Source of the DNA: Fimbriiglobus sp043785105
GTDB lineage: Bacteria > Planctomycetota > Planctomycetia > Gemmatales > Gemmataceae
Length of the DNA: 64,000 nucleotides
Direction of reading: 5' to 3'
NCBI GenBank assembly: GCA_043785105.1
Contig: JAYVXO010000239.1
Location: forward strand, 1 to 64,000
Positions 1 through 6,765 of the stretch are shown in pieces (within the stretch, counting starts at the first letter, position 1; the number at the start of each line of letters is the position of its first letter). The notes under the pieces are model-generated. The model worked only from the letters and a program-made list of their open reading frames with translations. It did not search any database and was not told where the DNA came from. Both the position numbers and the translations under genes were made by a program.

Positions 1-221
1 TTCGTGGCCCGAAATTGCTACACCGTCGGGCCTCGAAGCTCGACCCGACCTACAAGACTTGAAGCGAGGATCGTCATAAATTGAGTTGGCAAGCATTCAC
101 CGTCCCGGAAACTTGGGCTAGCAGCGTGGGGGGAAATGGCGTAAGAGAAGTTGTTGAGAGAAGCTGTGTGGGCGAGAGAGGTCTTGCTGCGGCGGCCATC
201 TGGGAAAGGATCTCCGTAATT

Positions 222-1046
222 ATGCCAACCGCACCCCTGATTCACCCGACGGCGATTGTCTCGGCGGACGCACAACTTGCGGCGGATGTCACGGTCGGGC
301 CGTTCACGATTATTGATGGGCCGGTTGTGATTGGAAGCGGTAGCGCCATCGGGCCGCACTGCCACTTGCTCGGGCATCTCACGTTGGGCGCGGGCAACGT
401 CATCGGAACCGGGTGCGTACTCGGTGACAAACCCCAGCACCTCGCCTACAAGAACGAACCGACGCGGACGATCATCGGCGACAACAACGTCTTCCGCGAA
501 TACGTCACGGTCCACCGCGGGATGCCGGTCGGGTCGGAATCGACCACGATTGGTAGCAACAATTTGTTCATGGTGAACAGTCACGTCGCCCACGATTGCC
601 ACGTCGGTAACCACTGCATTTTTGCCAACGGCGCCGTGATCGGCGGGCACGTCGAAGTGGGCGACCGGGCGTTTTTGTCGGGGAACTCCGCCGTTCATCA
701 ACTCTGCCGCGTCGGTCGGTTGGCACTCATCGGCGGCACGTCCGCGATCAGTCAAGACTTACCGCCGTTCTGGATCTGCCAGGGTCGCATCAACACGCTG
801 CACGGCGTCAACGTCATCGGGATGCGGCGCGCGGGCATGGCGAAAGAGGAAATCACTGCCGTGCGCCAAGCGTACAAGTTGCTGAACCGCACCGGCAACA
901 CGATCCCGTCGGCACTGGAAATCATCGAAGCGGAGTTCGGCACACTCCCGGCGATCCGCGAGTTAATCGACTTCATCAAGGCCACGAAACGCGGCATTTG
1001 CACCGGCCATCAGAAATCCAACGACGACACCCACGACCCCGATTGA
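222..1046 (+). CDS. lpxA: LpxA, acyl-ACP--UDP-N-acetylglucosamine O-acyltransferase
   Basis: First step of lipid A synthesis: transfers a 3-hydroxyacyl chain from ACP to the 3-position of UDP-GlcNAc (or the 3-amine of a GlcNAc3N analogue) in the cytoplasm. The 274-residue product shows left-handed beta-helix hexapeptide repeats from about residue 5 to 190, and a helical C-terminal domain. The conserved VAHD motif supplies the expected catalytic His (H124), and TVHRG is also present. The frame is open upstream to position 81, but the ATG at 222 is chosen because the protein then begins MPTAPLIHPTA, as LpxA proteins do. Length is close to the usual ~260. The next gene starts 6 bases downstream. 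lpxC lies about 16 kb away rather than adjacent. Family assignment is secure; acyl-chain specificity cannot be read. Confidence 0.95.
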   Translation: MPTAPLIHPTAIVSADAQLAADVTVGPFTIIDGPVVIGSGSAIGPHCHLLGHLTLGAGNVIGTGCVLGDKPQHLAYKNEPTRTIIGDNNVFREYVTVHRGMPVGSESTTIGSNNLFMVNSHVAHDCHVGNHCIFANGAVIGGHVEVGDRAFLSGNSAVHQLCRVGRLALIGGTSAISQDLPPFWICQGRINTLHGVNVIGMRRAGMAKEEITAVRQAYKLLNRTGNTIPSALEIIEAEFGTLPAIRELIDFIKATKRGICTGHQKSNDDTHDPD

Positions 1047-1052
1047 ATCCCC

Positions 1053-2237
1053 ATGTCTCATCGCCTACGTGCCGGCTGGAAAGCGTGGATGGCCCTACCG
1101 CTTCCGATACGGTGGGTGGCCATAATTTGGTTCGCCCTCGTCGTAGGTGTGACGGGTCGGGTCGTCACTTCTAAACCCACTTCGCAAACGGTGCTGCCAA
1201 TCTATCTCACTGCGGGCGAGCGCTGGTTGCACGCCGAAAACCTCTACGCACCGATTCCGGAATTTGATGTCTATCGCAACCCGCCGCTCATCGCCGCTGG
1301 CTTCGCGCCGTTGACTTATTTGCCTGCAAAAGTCGCTGGCGTTGTCGTCCGATTGGTGAGCGTGTCGTTGTTCTTGTGGGGCTTGATCCGGGTTCGGCGT
1401 AATCTGTTGACCGAACTGTCCCCGTCGCAAGCGGGGTGGATGTTTCTGCTCGCGTCGGTGCTGGTGATCCCGTCCTTCAACAACGGCCAAGTCAACACCC
1501 TCATCGCCGCCGTCTCACTGCACGGAGTCGCGGCAGCCAGTCAGATGAAGTGGTGGCAAGCCGCGCTATGGCTCAGCATCGCCGGTTGGATTAAACTGTA
1601 CCCGTTTGCCATCGGGTTGTTGGTCACGCTGGCGTTACCGTGGCGATTCGGTGCCCGGTTTCTGCTGTGTACCGTTGCCGGTTTCGTGCTGCCGTTCGTG
1701 CTAAATGACTTCGCCTATGTATGGGACCAATACGGCGACTACGTGCGCTACCTCGGCGACGATGACCGAACCTACGCCCCACTCTCACGGGTGCCCCGCG
1801 ATTGGACCGCACTCCCACGATTCGTGTTCGATTGGGTTCCTACCCCAACAGTGACTAAAGTCGTCTCGTTGACCGTCGCCCTTCTTTTCGCCGCCCTTGT
1901 TTACTTTCGCAGCCACGTAAAACGTGTTGAATCACTACTGCTCACGCTGTGCCTATCAGGCATCTGGATGACCGCCTTCGGACCGGCCACAGAGATGAAC
2001 ACCTACTCGCTACTCGCCGCAGTTGCGCCCATCATTATGGTGACGTGTTCACCCCAACCCCGCTGGCGAATCGCGCTAACGGGGTTCGGCTACGGACTAC
2101 TCGCCATCACCGTAATGCGTGGCATGTTCCCCGACGACTGGAAATTCAACGTCCTCGGCCCCCAAGCCCTCGGCACGCTGCTGTTGCTGATCGTGACGTT
2201 GCGAAGCGAGTTGCGGTATGATGGGAACAACAAGTGA
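1053..2237 (+). CDS. Multi-pass membrane protein, GT87/DUF2029-like
   Basis: A 394-residue integral membrane protein with about ten hydrophobic segments. It has a short basic N-terminus followed by a first membrane segment (around residues 15-35). An aromatic- and charge-containing loop around residues 45-75 (AGERWLHAENLY, YRNPPLIAAGFAPL) resembles the first periplasmic loop of GT87 (DUF2029) polyprenol-phosphate-mannose-dependent mannosyltransferases. A GQVNTL motif near residue 145 also fits that family. The likely role is transfer of a sugar from a lipid-linked donor on the outer face of the membrane; the substrate is unknown. It starts 6 bases after lpxA, so it is probably co-transcribed, which would fit envelope glycolipid work. 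The family call is moderate; the reaction is inferred. Confidence 0.65.
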   Translation: MSHRLRAGWKAWMALPLPIRWVAIIWFALVVGVTGRVVTSKPTSQTVLPIYLTAGERWLHAENLYAPIPEFDVYRNPPLIAAGFAPLTYLPAKVAGVVVRLVSVSLFLWGLIRVRRNLLTELSPSQAGWMFLLASVLVIPSFNNGQVNTLIAAVSLHGVAAASQMKWWQAALWLSIAGWIKLYPFAIGLLVTLALPWRFGARFLLCTVAGFVLPFVLNDFAYVWDQYGDYVRYLGDDDRTYAPLSRVPRDWTALPRFVFDWVPTPTVTKVVSLTVALLFAALVYFRSHVKRVESLLLTLCLSGIWMTAFGPATEMNTYSLLAAVAPIIMVTCSPQPRWRIALTGFGYGLLAITVMRGMFPDDWKFNVLGPQALGTLLLLIVTLRSELRYDGNNK

Positions 2238-2247
2238 GGAGCGACTG

Positions 2248-2478
2248 ATGACCACGCTCACCCTGAACGAAGCCCAAACCCGGCTGACCGATGTCGTTCG
2301 CCAATTGGCCTTTGGTGAAGAAATTCACATCACGGAAGGAGACCGCGTCGTCGCCCGGATCGTTGGCGCAACGAGACCCGCATGGCAACGACCACATCCG
2401 GGACTTGCAAAGGGGATGCTCACGATTCTGGTGGAAGACGATGAACATCTGAAGGATTTCGCGGAGTACATGGAATAA
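2248..2478 (+). CDS. Phd/YefM-like antitoxin, apparently orphan
   Basis: A 76-residue protein beginning MTTLTLNEAQTRLTDVVRQL, then a strand pair (EEIHITEGDRVVARIVG). This is the canonical Phd/YefM fold, in which the N-terminal half binds operator DNA. The C-terminal tail (about residues 50-76, acidic, ending DFAEYME) would be the toxin-binding part. The ATG at 2248 is preferred over the in-frame ATG at 2221 because a GAGGAG ribosome site lies seven bases before it. In other loci of this kind a PIN/VapC or RelE toxin follows within a few bases. Here no such gene is seen; a large palindrome follows instead, then darT. It is either an orphan antitoxin or a remnant. Confidence 0.75.
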   Translation: MTTLTLNEAQTRLTDVVRQLAFGEEIHITEGDRVVARIVGATRPAWQRPHPGLAKGMLTILVEDDEHLKDFAEYME

Positions 2479-2520
2479 GGTTACCGCACCGCCGATGTAC
2501 CAACAATTCAATGAAATAGG

Positions 2521-2628
2521 AGTTACGCAGTTGCAGCATTAGTACAGGTTTTGTTAGCCCGACGCGCCAGCGAGGGGTTAAGCCAAACCCCTCGCTGGCG
2601 CGTCGGGCTAACAAGCAACTGCGTAACT
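2521..2628. repeat. Nested perfect palindrome, copy 1 of a dispersed hairpin family
   Basis: Inner arms 2551-2579 and 2586-2614 are 29 bases each and perfectly complementary, around a six-base loop. Outside these, 2521-2534 and 2615-2628 form a second perfect 14-bp inverted repeat, leaving a one-sided bulge of about 16 bases. The inner arm (TTAGCCCGACGCGCCAGCGA) recurs as an inverted pair at 59228-59337. It sits between an antitoxin-like gene and darT and could terminate or insulate transcription, although no U-tract is evident. Confidence 0.9.
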
Positions 2629-2682
2629 CGTATGAAACACGGACTGAATTTGGCTTAAAATTAATGGGTTGGGGCAAGAACT

Positions 2683-3336
2683 ATGACAGTCGCCATTCCA
2701 GAAAAACCAAAAATCTACCATATTACTCACTTGCGTAACTTGGCACAGATCATCGCTTTGAATGGGTTGTGGTCGGACGCAAAACGTATTGAACTAAATT
2801 TGGATTGCGAAATTGTCGGCATGTCAGAAATCAAGCAACGCCGACTCCAGGAGCTTGAGGTCAAATGCAATTTGGGAACCAAAGTGGGCGAGTATGTCCC
2901 GTTTTATTTCTGCCCACGTTCGATCATGCTTTACATTTTGTATCGCGGAAATCATCCGAACTTGACTTACCGAGGTGGACAAGGGCCAGTCGTTCACTTG
3001 CAAGCCGACTTAATCGAAACGGTGCGGTGGGCCAAAACATTACGAATTCCTTGGGCTTTCAGTAATTTTAATGCTGGCGCGGGATACGCAAATTTTTACA
3101 ATCAACTGGGGCGACTTGAAGAGATAAACTGGGCTGCTGTGATCGCAACCGATTTCAGTAAACCTGAGATCAAGGATGGCAAACAGGCGGAATTTCTGGT
3201 ATTCGAGTTCTTCCCTTGGGAATTGATCGAGAAAATCGGCGTACAGAACGAAAGGATTCGAGAACAAGTTGACACCGCCATCAGGAATGCGGTACATAGC
3301 CCTGAATTGACGTGCGAACCCAGTTGGTATTTTTGA
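2683..3336 (+). CDS. darT: DarT-like DNA ADP-ribosyltransferase toxin
   Basis: DarT modifies thymidine (or guanosine) in single-stranded DNA with ADP-ribose from NAD, blocking replication. The 217-residue protein matches the DUF4433/DarT fold. It has YHITHLRNL near residues 12-20 (NAD-site His13), a YFCPRSIMLY block with Arg79 (NAD-binding/catalytic Arg equivalent) and QAEFLVFEFFPWE with Glu170 in the position of the catalytic glutamate. All the key residues I can place are present, so it looks active. The antitoxin gene starts within 11 bases downstream, so the pair is one operon. The gene is clearly more AT-rich than lpxA or dnaN, suggesting horizontal acquisition. Confidence in the family is high; the exact base target is unknown. 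Confidence 0.92.
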   Translation: MTVAIPEKPKIYHITHLRNLAQIIALNGLWSDAKRIELNLDCEIVGMSEIKQRRLQELEVKCNLGTKVGEYVPFYFCPRSIMLYILYRGNHPNLTYRGGQGPVVHLQADLIETVRWAKTLRIPWAFSNFNAGAGYANFYNQLGRLEEINWAAVIATDFSKPEIKDGKQAEFLVFEFFPWELIEKIGVQNERIREQVDTAIRNAVHSPELTCEPSWYF

Positions 3337-3346
3337 GGGAATGACG

Positions 3347-4396
3347 ATGATCGAGCGGACGCAGGGGAATATCCTTAAGGCGGACGCAGAGGCCTTGGTC
3401 AATACGGTCAATTGCGTAGGGGTCATGGGGCGCGGGATCGCACTACAATTTCGAAAGGACTTTCCTGAGAACTATAAAGCCTACAAAGCTGTCTGCGACC
3501 GGCATGAGCTTCATCCTGGGACGATGCACGTTTTTGACTTGCGTCAGCTTCAACACCCTCGCTACATAATCAATTTTCCGACGAAAAGGCATTGGAAAGG
3601 TAAAAGCAGATTAGAAGACATTCAATCAGGTCTAGTATCACTCGTTGAAGAAGTGAACCGACGAAACATTAAGTCTATAGCAATTCCTCCTTTGGGTTGT
3701 GGTCTCGGCGGCCTCGATTGGAGCGAAGTATGGCCGTTAATTGAATCCGCTTTTCGCCTACTTCCCGACGTCAATGTAGTGGTGTACGAACCCGCAGGCG
3801 CTCCAGAAGTTGCCTCAATGGCGAAGCTGAAAACGTCGCCCTCAATGACCGCCGGACGAGCTGCTCTTCTCGGGTTGATGCAGCGGTATTTGGCAGCAGT
3901 AATGGATCCTTACGTCACGTTGCTTGAGATTCACAAGCTCATGTACTTTATGCAGGAGGCTGGCGAGTTACTTAAATTGCGATTTATAAAAGGACCGTAT
4001 GGTCCTTACTCGGAGAACTTGCGGCACGTTCTTTCGTTGATCGAAGGACATTTCATCATCGGTTTCGGCGACGCGGAAGACGCCCCAGATAAACAAATTG
4101 AATTGATTGACTCCGCATCCGAACAATCAGCGATGTTTTTGCGCGAACACGACTCAACCTTAGAGAAATTCAATCGGGTAGCGAATTTGATTAAGGGATT
4201 TGAAACTTCCTATGGAATGGAATTGTTGGCTACCGTTCATTGGGTTGCATCCAAAGAATCGGTTTGCAATGCAGACGAAGCTGTAAGCAGTGTCCACAAT
4301 TGGAATGCTCGCAAACAAATGTTCCGAGAACAACACATTCGCTGCGCCTGGGACAACCTCCAAAGAGAAGGGTGGATCACTCCAGTATCATCATGA
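3347..4396 (+). CDS. darG: DarG-like antitoxin: macrodomain ADP-ribosylglycohydrolase with toxin-binding C-terminal domain
   Basis: DarG removes ADP-ribose from DNA and also binds and masks DarT. In this 349-residue protein residues 1-150 are a macrodomain: ADAEALVNTVNCVGVMGRGIALQF carries the Asn and Gly-rich ADP-ribose loop, and IPPLGCGLGGLDW is the second loop. Residues ~175-349 contain a helical domain with EIHKLMYFMQEAGE and KGPYGPYSENLRHVL, as in other DarG C-terminal domains; the motif also recalls Panacea/DUF4065-type antitoxin domains. The ATG at 3347 is preferred over 3341 because the GAGGGA ribosome site directly abuts 3341 and MIERTQGNIL matches the family start. The darT stop codon is 10 bases upstream. 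AT-rich like darT. Confidence 0.93.
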   Translation: MIERTQGNILKADAEALVNTVNCVGVMGRGIALQFRKDFPENYKAYKAVCDRHELHPGTMHVFDLRQLQHPRYIINFPTKRHWKGKSRLEDIQSGLVSLVEEVNRRNIKSIAIPPLGCGLGGLDWSEVWPLIESAFRLLPDVNVVVYEPAGAPEVASMAKLKTSPSMTAGRAALLGLMQRYLAAVMDPYVTLLEIHKLMYFMQEAGELLKLRFIKGPYGPYSENLRHVLSLIEGHFIIGFGDAEDAPDKQIELIDSASEQSAMFLREHDSTLEKFNRVANLIKGFETSYGMELLATVHWVASKESVCNADEAVSSVHNWNARKQMFREQHIRCAWDNLQREGWITPVSS

Positions 4397-4463
4397 TTCG
4401 AAGTGCGCGACACGGAAGTCTGCAACCAAAACTACCTTCACAATCCTCTAGCCAATCCAAAAT

Positions 4464-4553
4464 CGGAGCGGGAGGGATTTGAACCCTCGATACGGGGGAT
4501 ACCCGTATACGGCATTTCCAGTGCCGCCTCTTCAACCACTCGAGCACCGCTCC
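4464..4553 (-). tRNA. tRNA-Ser (anticodon GGA)
   Basis: Read on the minus strand: a 7-bp acceptor stem (GGAGCGG with CCGCTCC) and discriminator G. The D-arm contains CTCGAGTGG, and the anticodon stem-loop is CGGCA-CTGGAAA-TGCCG with anticodon GGA. A long type-II variable arm (TACGGG / CCCGTA) and a T-arm (GAGGG-TTCAAAT-CCCTC) complete it. The total is 90 nt, as expected for serine. CCA is not encoded. Its 3' end faces the AT-rich darTG operon, the usual orientation for integration at tRNA genes, but I found no duplicated 3' end nearby. Confidence 0.96.
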
Positions 4554-4617
4554 TCCGACCCCAACAATGTAGCAGCACCCCGATTGCGCGACAACGGGCG
4601 CGGGCGTCGCAAGTTAG

Positions 4618-5988
4618 TTAACTCAGGATGGAGCGGATCGGGGTGCCGTCGGTGAGGGTGAGTTGGCGACCGAGGCGGTCCAGGACGGTGGTGTCCGGGG
4701 GGATGCCCAGCGCGGTGTAGATTGTGGCGACGAGGTCGGCGGGGGAGGTCGGGTTTTCGGCGGGGTAGGCGCCGATTTTATCGCTGGAGCCGTACACGAT
4801 TCCGCCACGCACGCCGCCGCCGGCTAGCACTGCGGAGTAGCAGCGGGGCCAGTGTTCTCGCCCCGCACTTGCAGCACTGATGCGGGGCGCGCGGCCAAAT
4901 TCGCCGACCCAAACCACGAGGGTTTCGTCCAGCATTCCGCGCTGGTCGAGGTCTTCCAACAACGCCGAAAACCCCTGGTCTGCTGGGGGCATCAGACGGG
5001 TTTTCAACGAGTTGAAGTTGTTGCCGTGGGTGTCCCAGAAGGTTTGCCCGTCGTTCGGCCAGTTCACGCAAACTAGCTTCGTGCCAGCTTCAATCATCCG
5101 GCGGGCGAGCAAACAGCATTGGCCGTGGGTGTGGCGGCCGTAGCGGTCACGCATCGCAACGGGTTCCTTTGACAAGTCGAACGCCGTTTCCGCTTCTTGC
5201 GACGACAGCAGCCCGAACGCTTTTTGCTGCATCGTGTCGTACCCGCCGGTGTCGGTTGATTTGGCATCAAGGTGTTGCAACAGGGCGTGCCGGCCGTTCA
5301 GCCGCTGATACGAAACGTCCCCCGTCTCCGCGAGTCCGCCGACGCGAAATTGCGGGTGGTTGGGATCGCCGCTGACGAGGAACGGGTCATGGGTCTGCCC
5401 CATCCAACCGCCACTCTGCCCCGGTGCCACGCCACCCGGCGCGGCGGGGTGCGACACGATCCACGGCAACGTGATGAACCCCGGCAGCGGACCGGAACCG
5501 TGTTTCAACTTCGCCACAATGGAGCCGATATGCGGCGAATCGAACCGGCTGGGCGGGTCTTGGTCCGAGTTGGGTCGTGGTGCCAGTCGCCCCGTTAAGG
5601 TGTGGTGAACTGTGGATAAGTGTGCGGGGTCGTTGTGCGTCATGGACCGAATTAGGGCATACTGATGGGCAAGTTTCGCCAACCTCGGGAAGTGTTCACT
5701 GATCCGCAGTCCGGGCGTCGTCGTGGGAATCGTGCGAAACGGCCCACGGACTTCGCTCATGGCGTCGGGCTTGGGATCCCACGTGTCGAGGTGGCTCGGC
5801 CCGCCCCACATGAACAGCACGATGCACGCTTTCGCCGTGCCTTTGCCAGATTCAGCCGCGACGGTCGGTCGCAACGCATCCGCCAACCCCAGCCCCAGAA
5901 CGCCGAGCGTGCCCGCTTGCAACAGCCCCCGCCGCGAAAGGTGATTCGTCGAATTAAACTGAGAGCAACTTGCGGTAGGCGGGATCAT
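4618..5988 (-). CDS. Tat-exported DUF1501 family protein (sulfatase-like fold)
   Basis: About 456 residues. A twin-arginine signal is seen at the N-terminus (HLSRRGLLQAG, then a hydrophobic stretch ending PTVAAES), so it should be folded in the cytoplasm and exported. The mature part begins KACIVLFMWGGPSHLDTWDPKP, the hallmark of DUF1501 proteins, with LVVWVGEFGRAP and a GGGVRGGIVYG segment near the C-terminus. The family is an alkaline phosphatase/sulfatase-superfamily relative greatly expanded in planctomycetes; no substrate is established. Such genes often pair with a DUF1553/DUF1549 partner, and none is adjacent here, so it is a stand-alone copy. The start is the ATG at 5988, just inside a TTG at 5991. 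Confidence 0.9.
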   Translation of the reverse strand: MIPPTASCSQFNSTNHLSRRGLLQAGTLGVLGLGLADALRPTVAAESGKGTAKACIVLFMWGGPSHLDTWDPKPDAMSEVRGPFRTIPTTTPGLRISEHFPRLAKLAHQYALIRSMTHNDPAHLSTVHHTLTGRLAPRPNSDQDPPSRFDSPHIGSIVAKLKHGSGPLPGFITLPWIVSHPAAPGGVAPGQSGGWMGQTHDPFLVSGDPNHPQFRVGGLAETGDVSYQRLNGRHALLQHLDAKSTDTGGYDTMQQKAFGLLSSQEAETAFDLSKEPVAMRDRYGRHTHGQCCLLARRMIEAGTKLVCVNWPNDGQTFWDTHGNNFNSLKTRLMPPADQGFSALLEDLDQRGMLDETLVVWVGEFGRAPRISAASAGREHWPRCYSAVLAGGGVRGGIVYGSSDKIGAYPAENPTSPADLVATIYTALGIPPDTTVLDRLGRQLTLTDGTPIRSILS

Positions 5989-6098
5989 CAATCACCCTTG
6001 GCAGAAACGTGACTCGTCGGCAGGATCAACACAAACTAACCGGCAGGATGTGAACGATACAGCAGTGCCCGTCACAACGCAACCGTTATCCGGCGGTC

Positions 6099-6221
6099 CA
6101 CGCGAACCGGCTGCGTCAACTGCCGGGGTGGATTGCCTCAGACGACGGGAGTGTCTTGTCCATTCACCAACCTAATTGAACGATCCAGACCACCCGGCAG
6201 TTGACGCAGCCGGTTCGCGTG
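6099..6221. repeat. Long inverted repeat (33-nt arms, ~57-nt loop)
   Basis: Arms at 6099-6131 and 6189-6221 are complementary except for one or two positions (core CGAACCGGCTGCGTCAACTG and its reverse complement). It lies in the gap upstream of the DUF1501 gene and beyond the 3' end of the small minus-strand gene at 6245-6574. It could act as a transcription stop for the latter. The loop itself contains no clear gene. Confidence 0.88.
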
Positions 6222-6244
6222 TACTTGACACAATTGCACTACGC

Positions 6245-6574
6245 CTAAGATTGAACGCCCAACCCAACTCCGCGAACCGGGTAAACGTGAAAAACATATG
6301 TGCTGATCTGCTGAACAACCACGCGGTCGCCGACCTTAAGCCCGTGTGTGCGTATGAACTCACCGACCCATGCCCGACTCCGGAACGCGCCGTCGGACGC
6401 CACGAGATCTGTATCAACAGGTTCGCCGCCCCAGTACACACGAACCGTTTTGATCGCGGCTTCGTGCTTGTTCGTGCCGCCGAACACGTCGGGCGGAAAG
6501 AGAGACCGCAACTCCGATAAAAGCAGGTAGTCGTTCTTAACGCAACCCTCTGTGATTTCGGTGACACCCCACAT
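6245..6574 (-). CDS. Small conserved protein, possible AbrB/B3-like pseudo-barrel
   Basis: A 109-residue soluble protein. The C-terminal half reads VRVYWGGEPVDTDLVASDG, then RAWVGEFIRTHGLKVGDRVV and QQISTYVFHVYPV. The 'hydrophobic-KVGDRV-x-hydrophobic' step followed by a terminal strand is typical of double-psi or pseudo-barrel DNA-binding domains (AbrB, B3, EcoRII N-terminal type), which is the basis for the tentative call. The ATG at 6574 follows a G-rich stretch that could serve as ribosome site. The gene is flanked downstream by the inverted repeat at 6099-6221. It may be a DNA-binding or regulatory protein; I do not recognise a named family with confidence. Confidence 0.6.
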   Translation of the reverse strand: MWGVTEITEGCVKNDYLLLSELRSLFPPDVFGGTNKHEAAIKTVRVYWGGEPVDTDLVASDGAFRSRAWVGEFIRTHGLKVGDRVVVQQISTYVFHVYPVRGVGLGVQS

Positions 6575-6765
6575 TTTTCCGCCCCCCTAAATAGCGACTT
6601 GCATTTTGATCTGTATAAGTGGACTGAAGTAGTGTACAAACAAGTCTGGTTCTGAACCCCGAGAAAGTTCGGGTAGTAGGAACCACCAGGGGTCCACAAG
6701 GGCCCCCATTTTGTTCCCGTTCGTGCAACTCCCGTTTGGCGAACCCGGTTGAATACAGTGTCGCT

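Noticed and set aside
18..755. Long minus-strand open frame opposite lpxA
   Set aside because: Antisense shadow of a well-supported gene; composition and motifs belong to lpxA on the plus strand.
2480..4463. Integrated island with att repeats at tRNA-Ser
   Set aside because: Orientation and composition are suggestive, but no duplicated tRNA 3' end or integrase was found.
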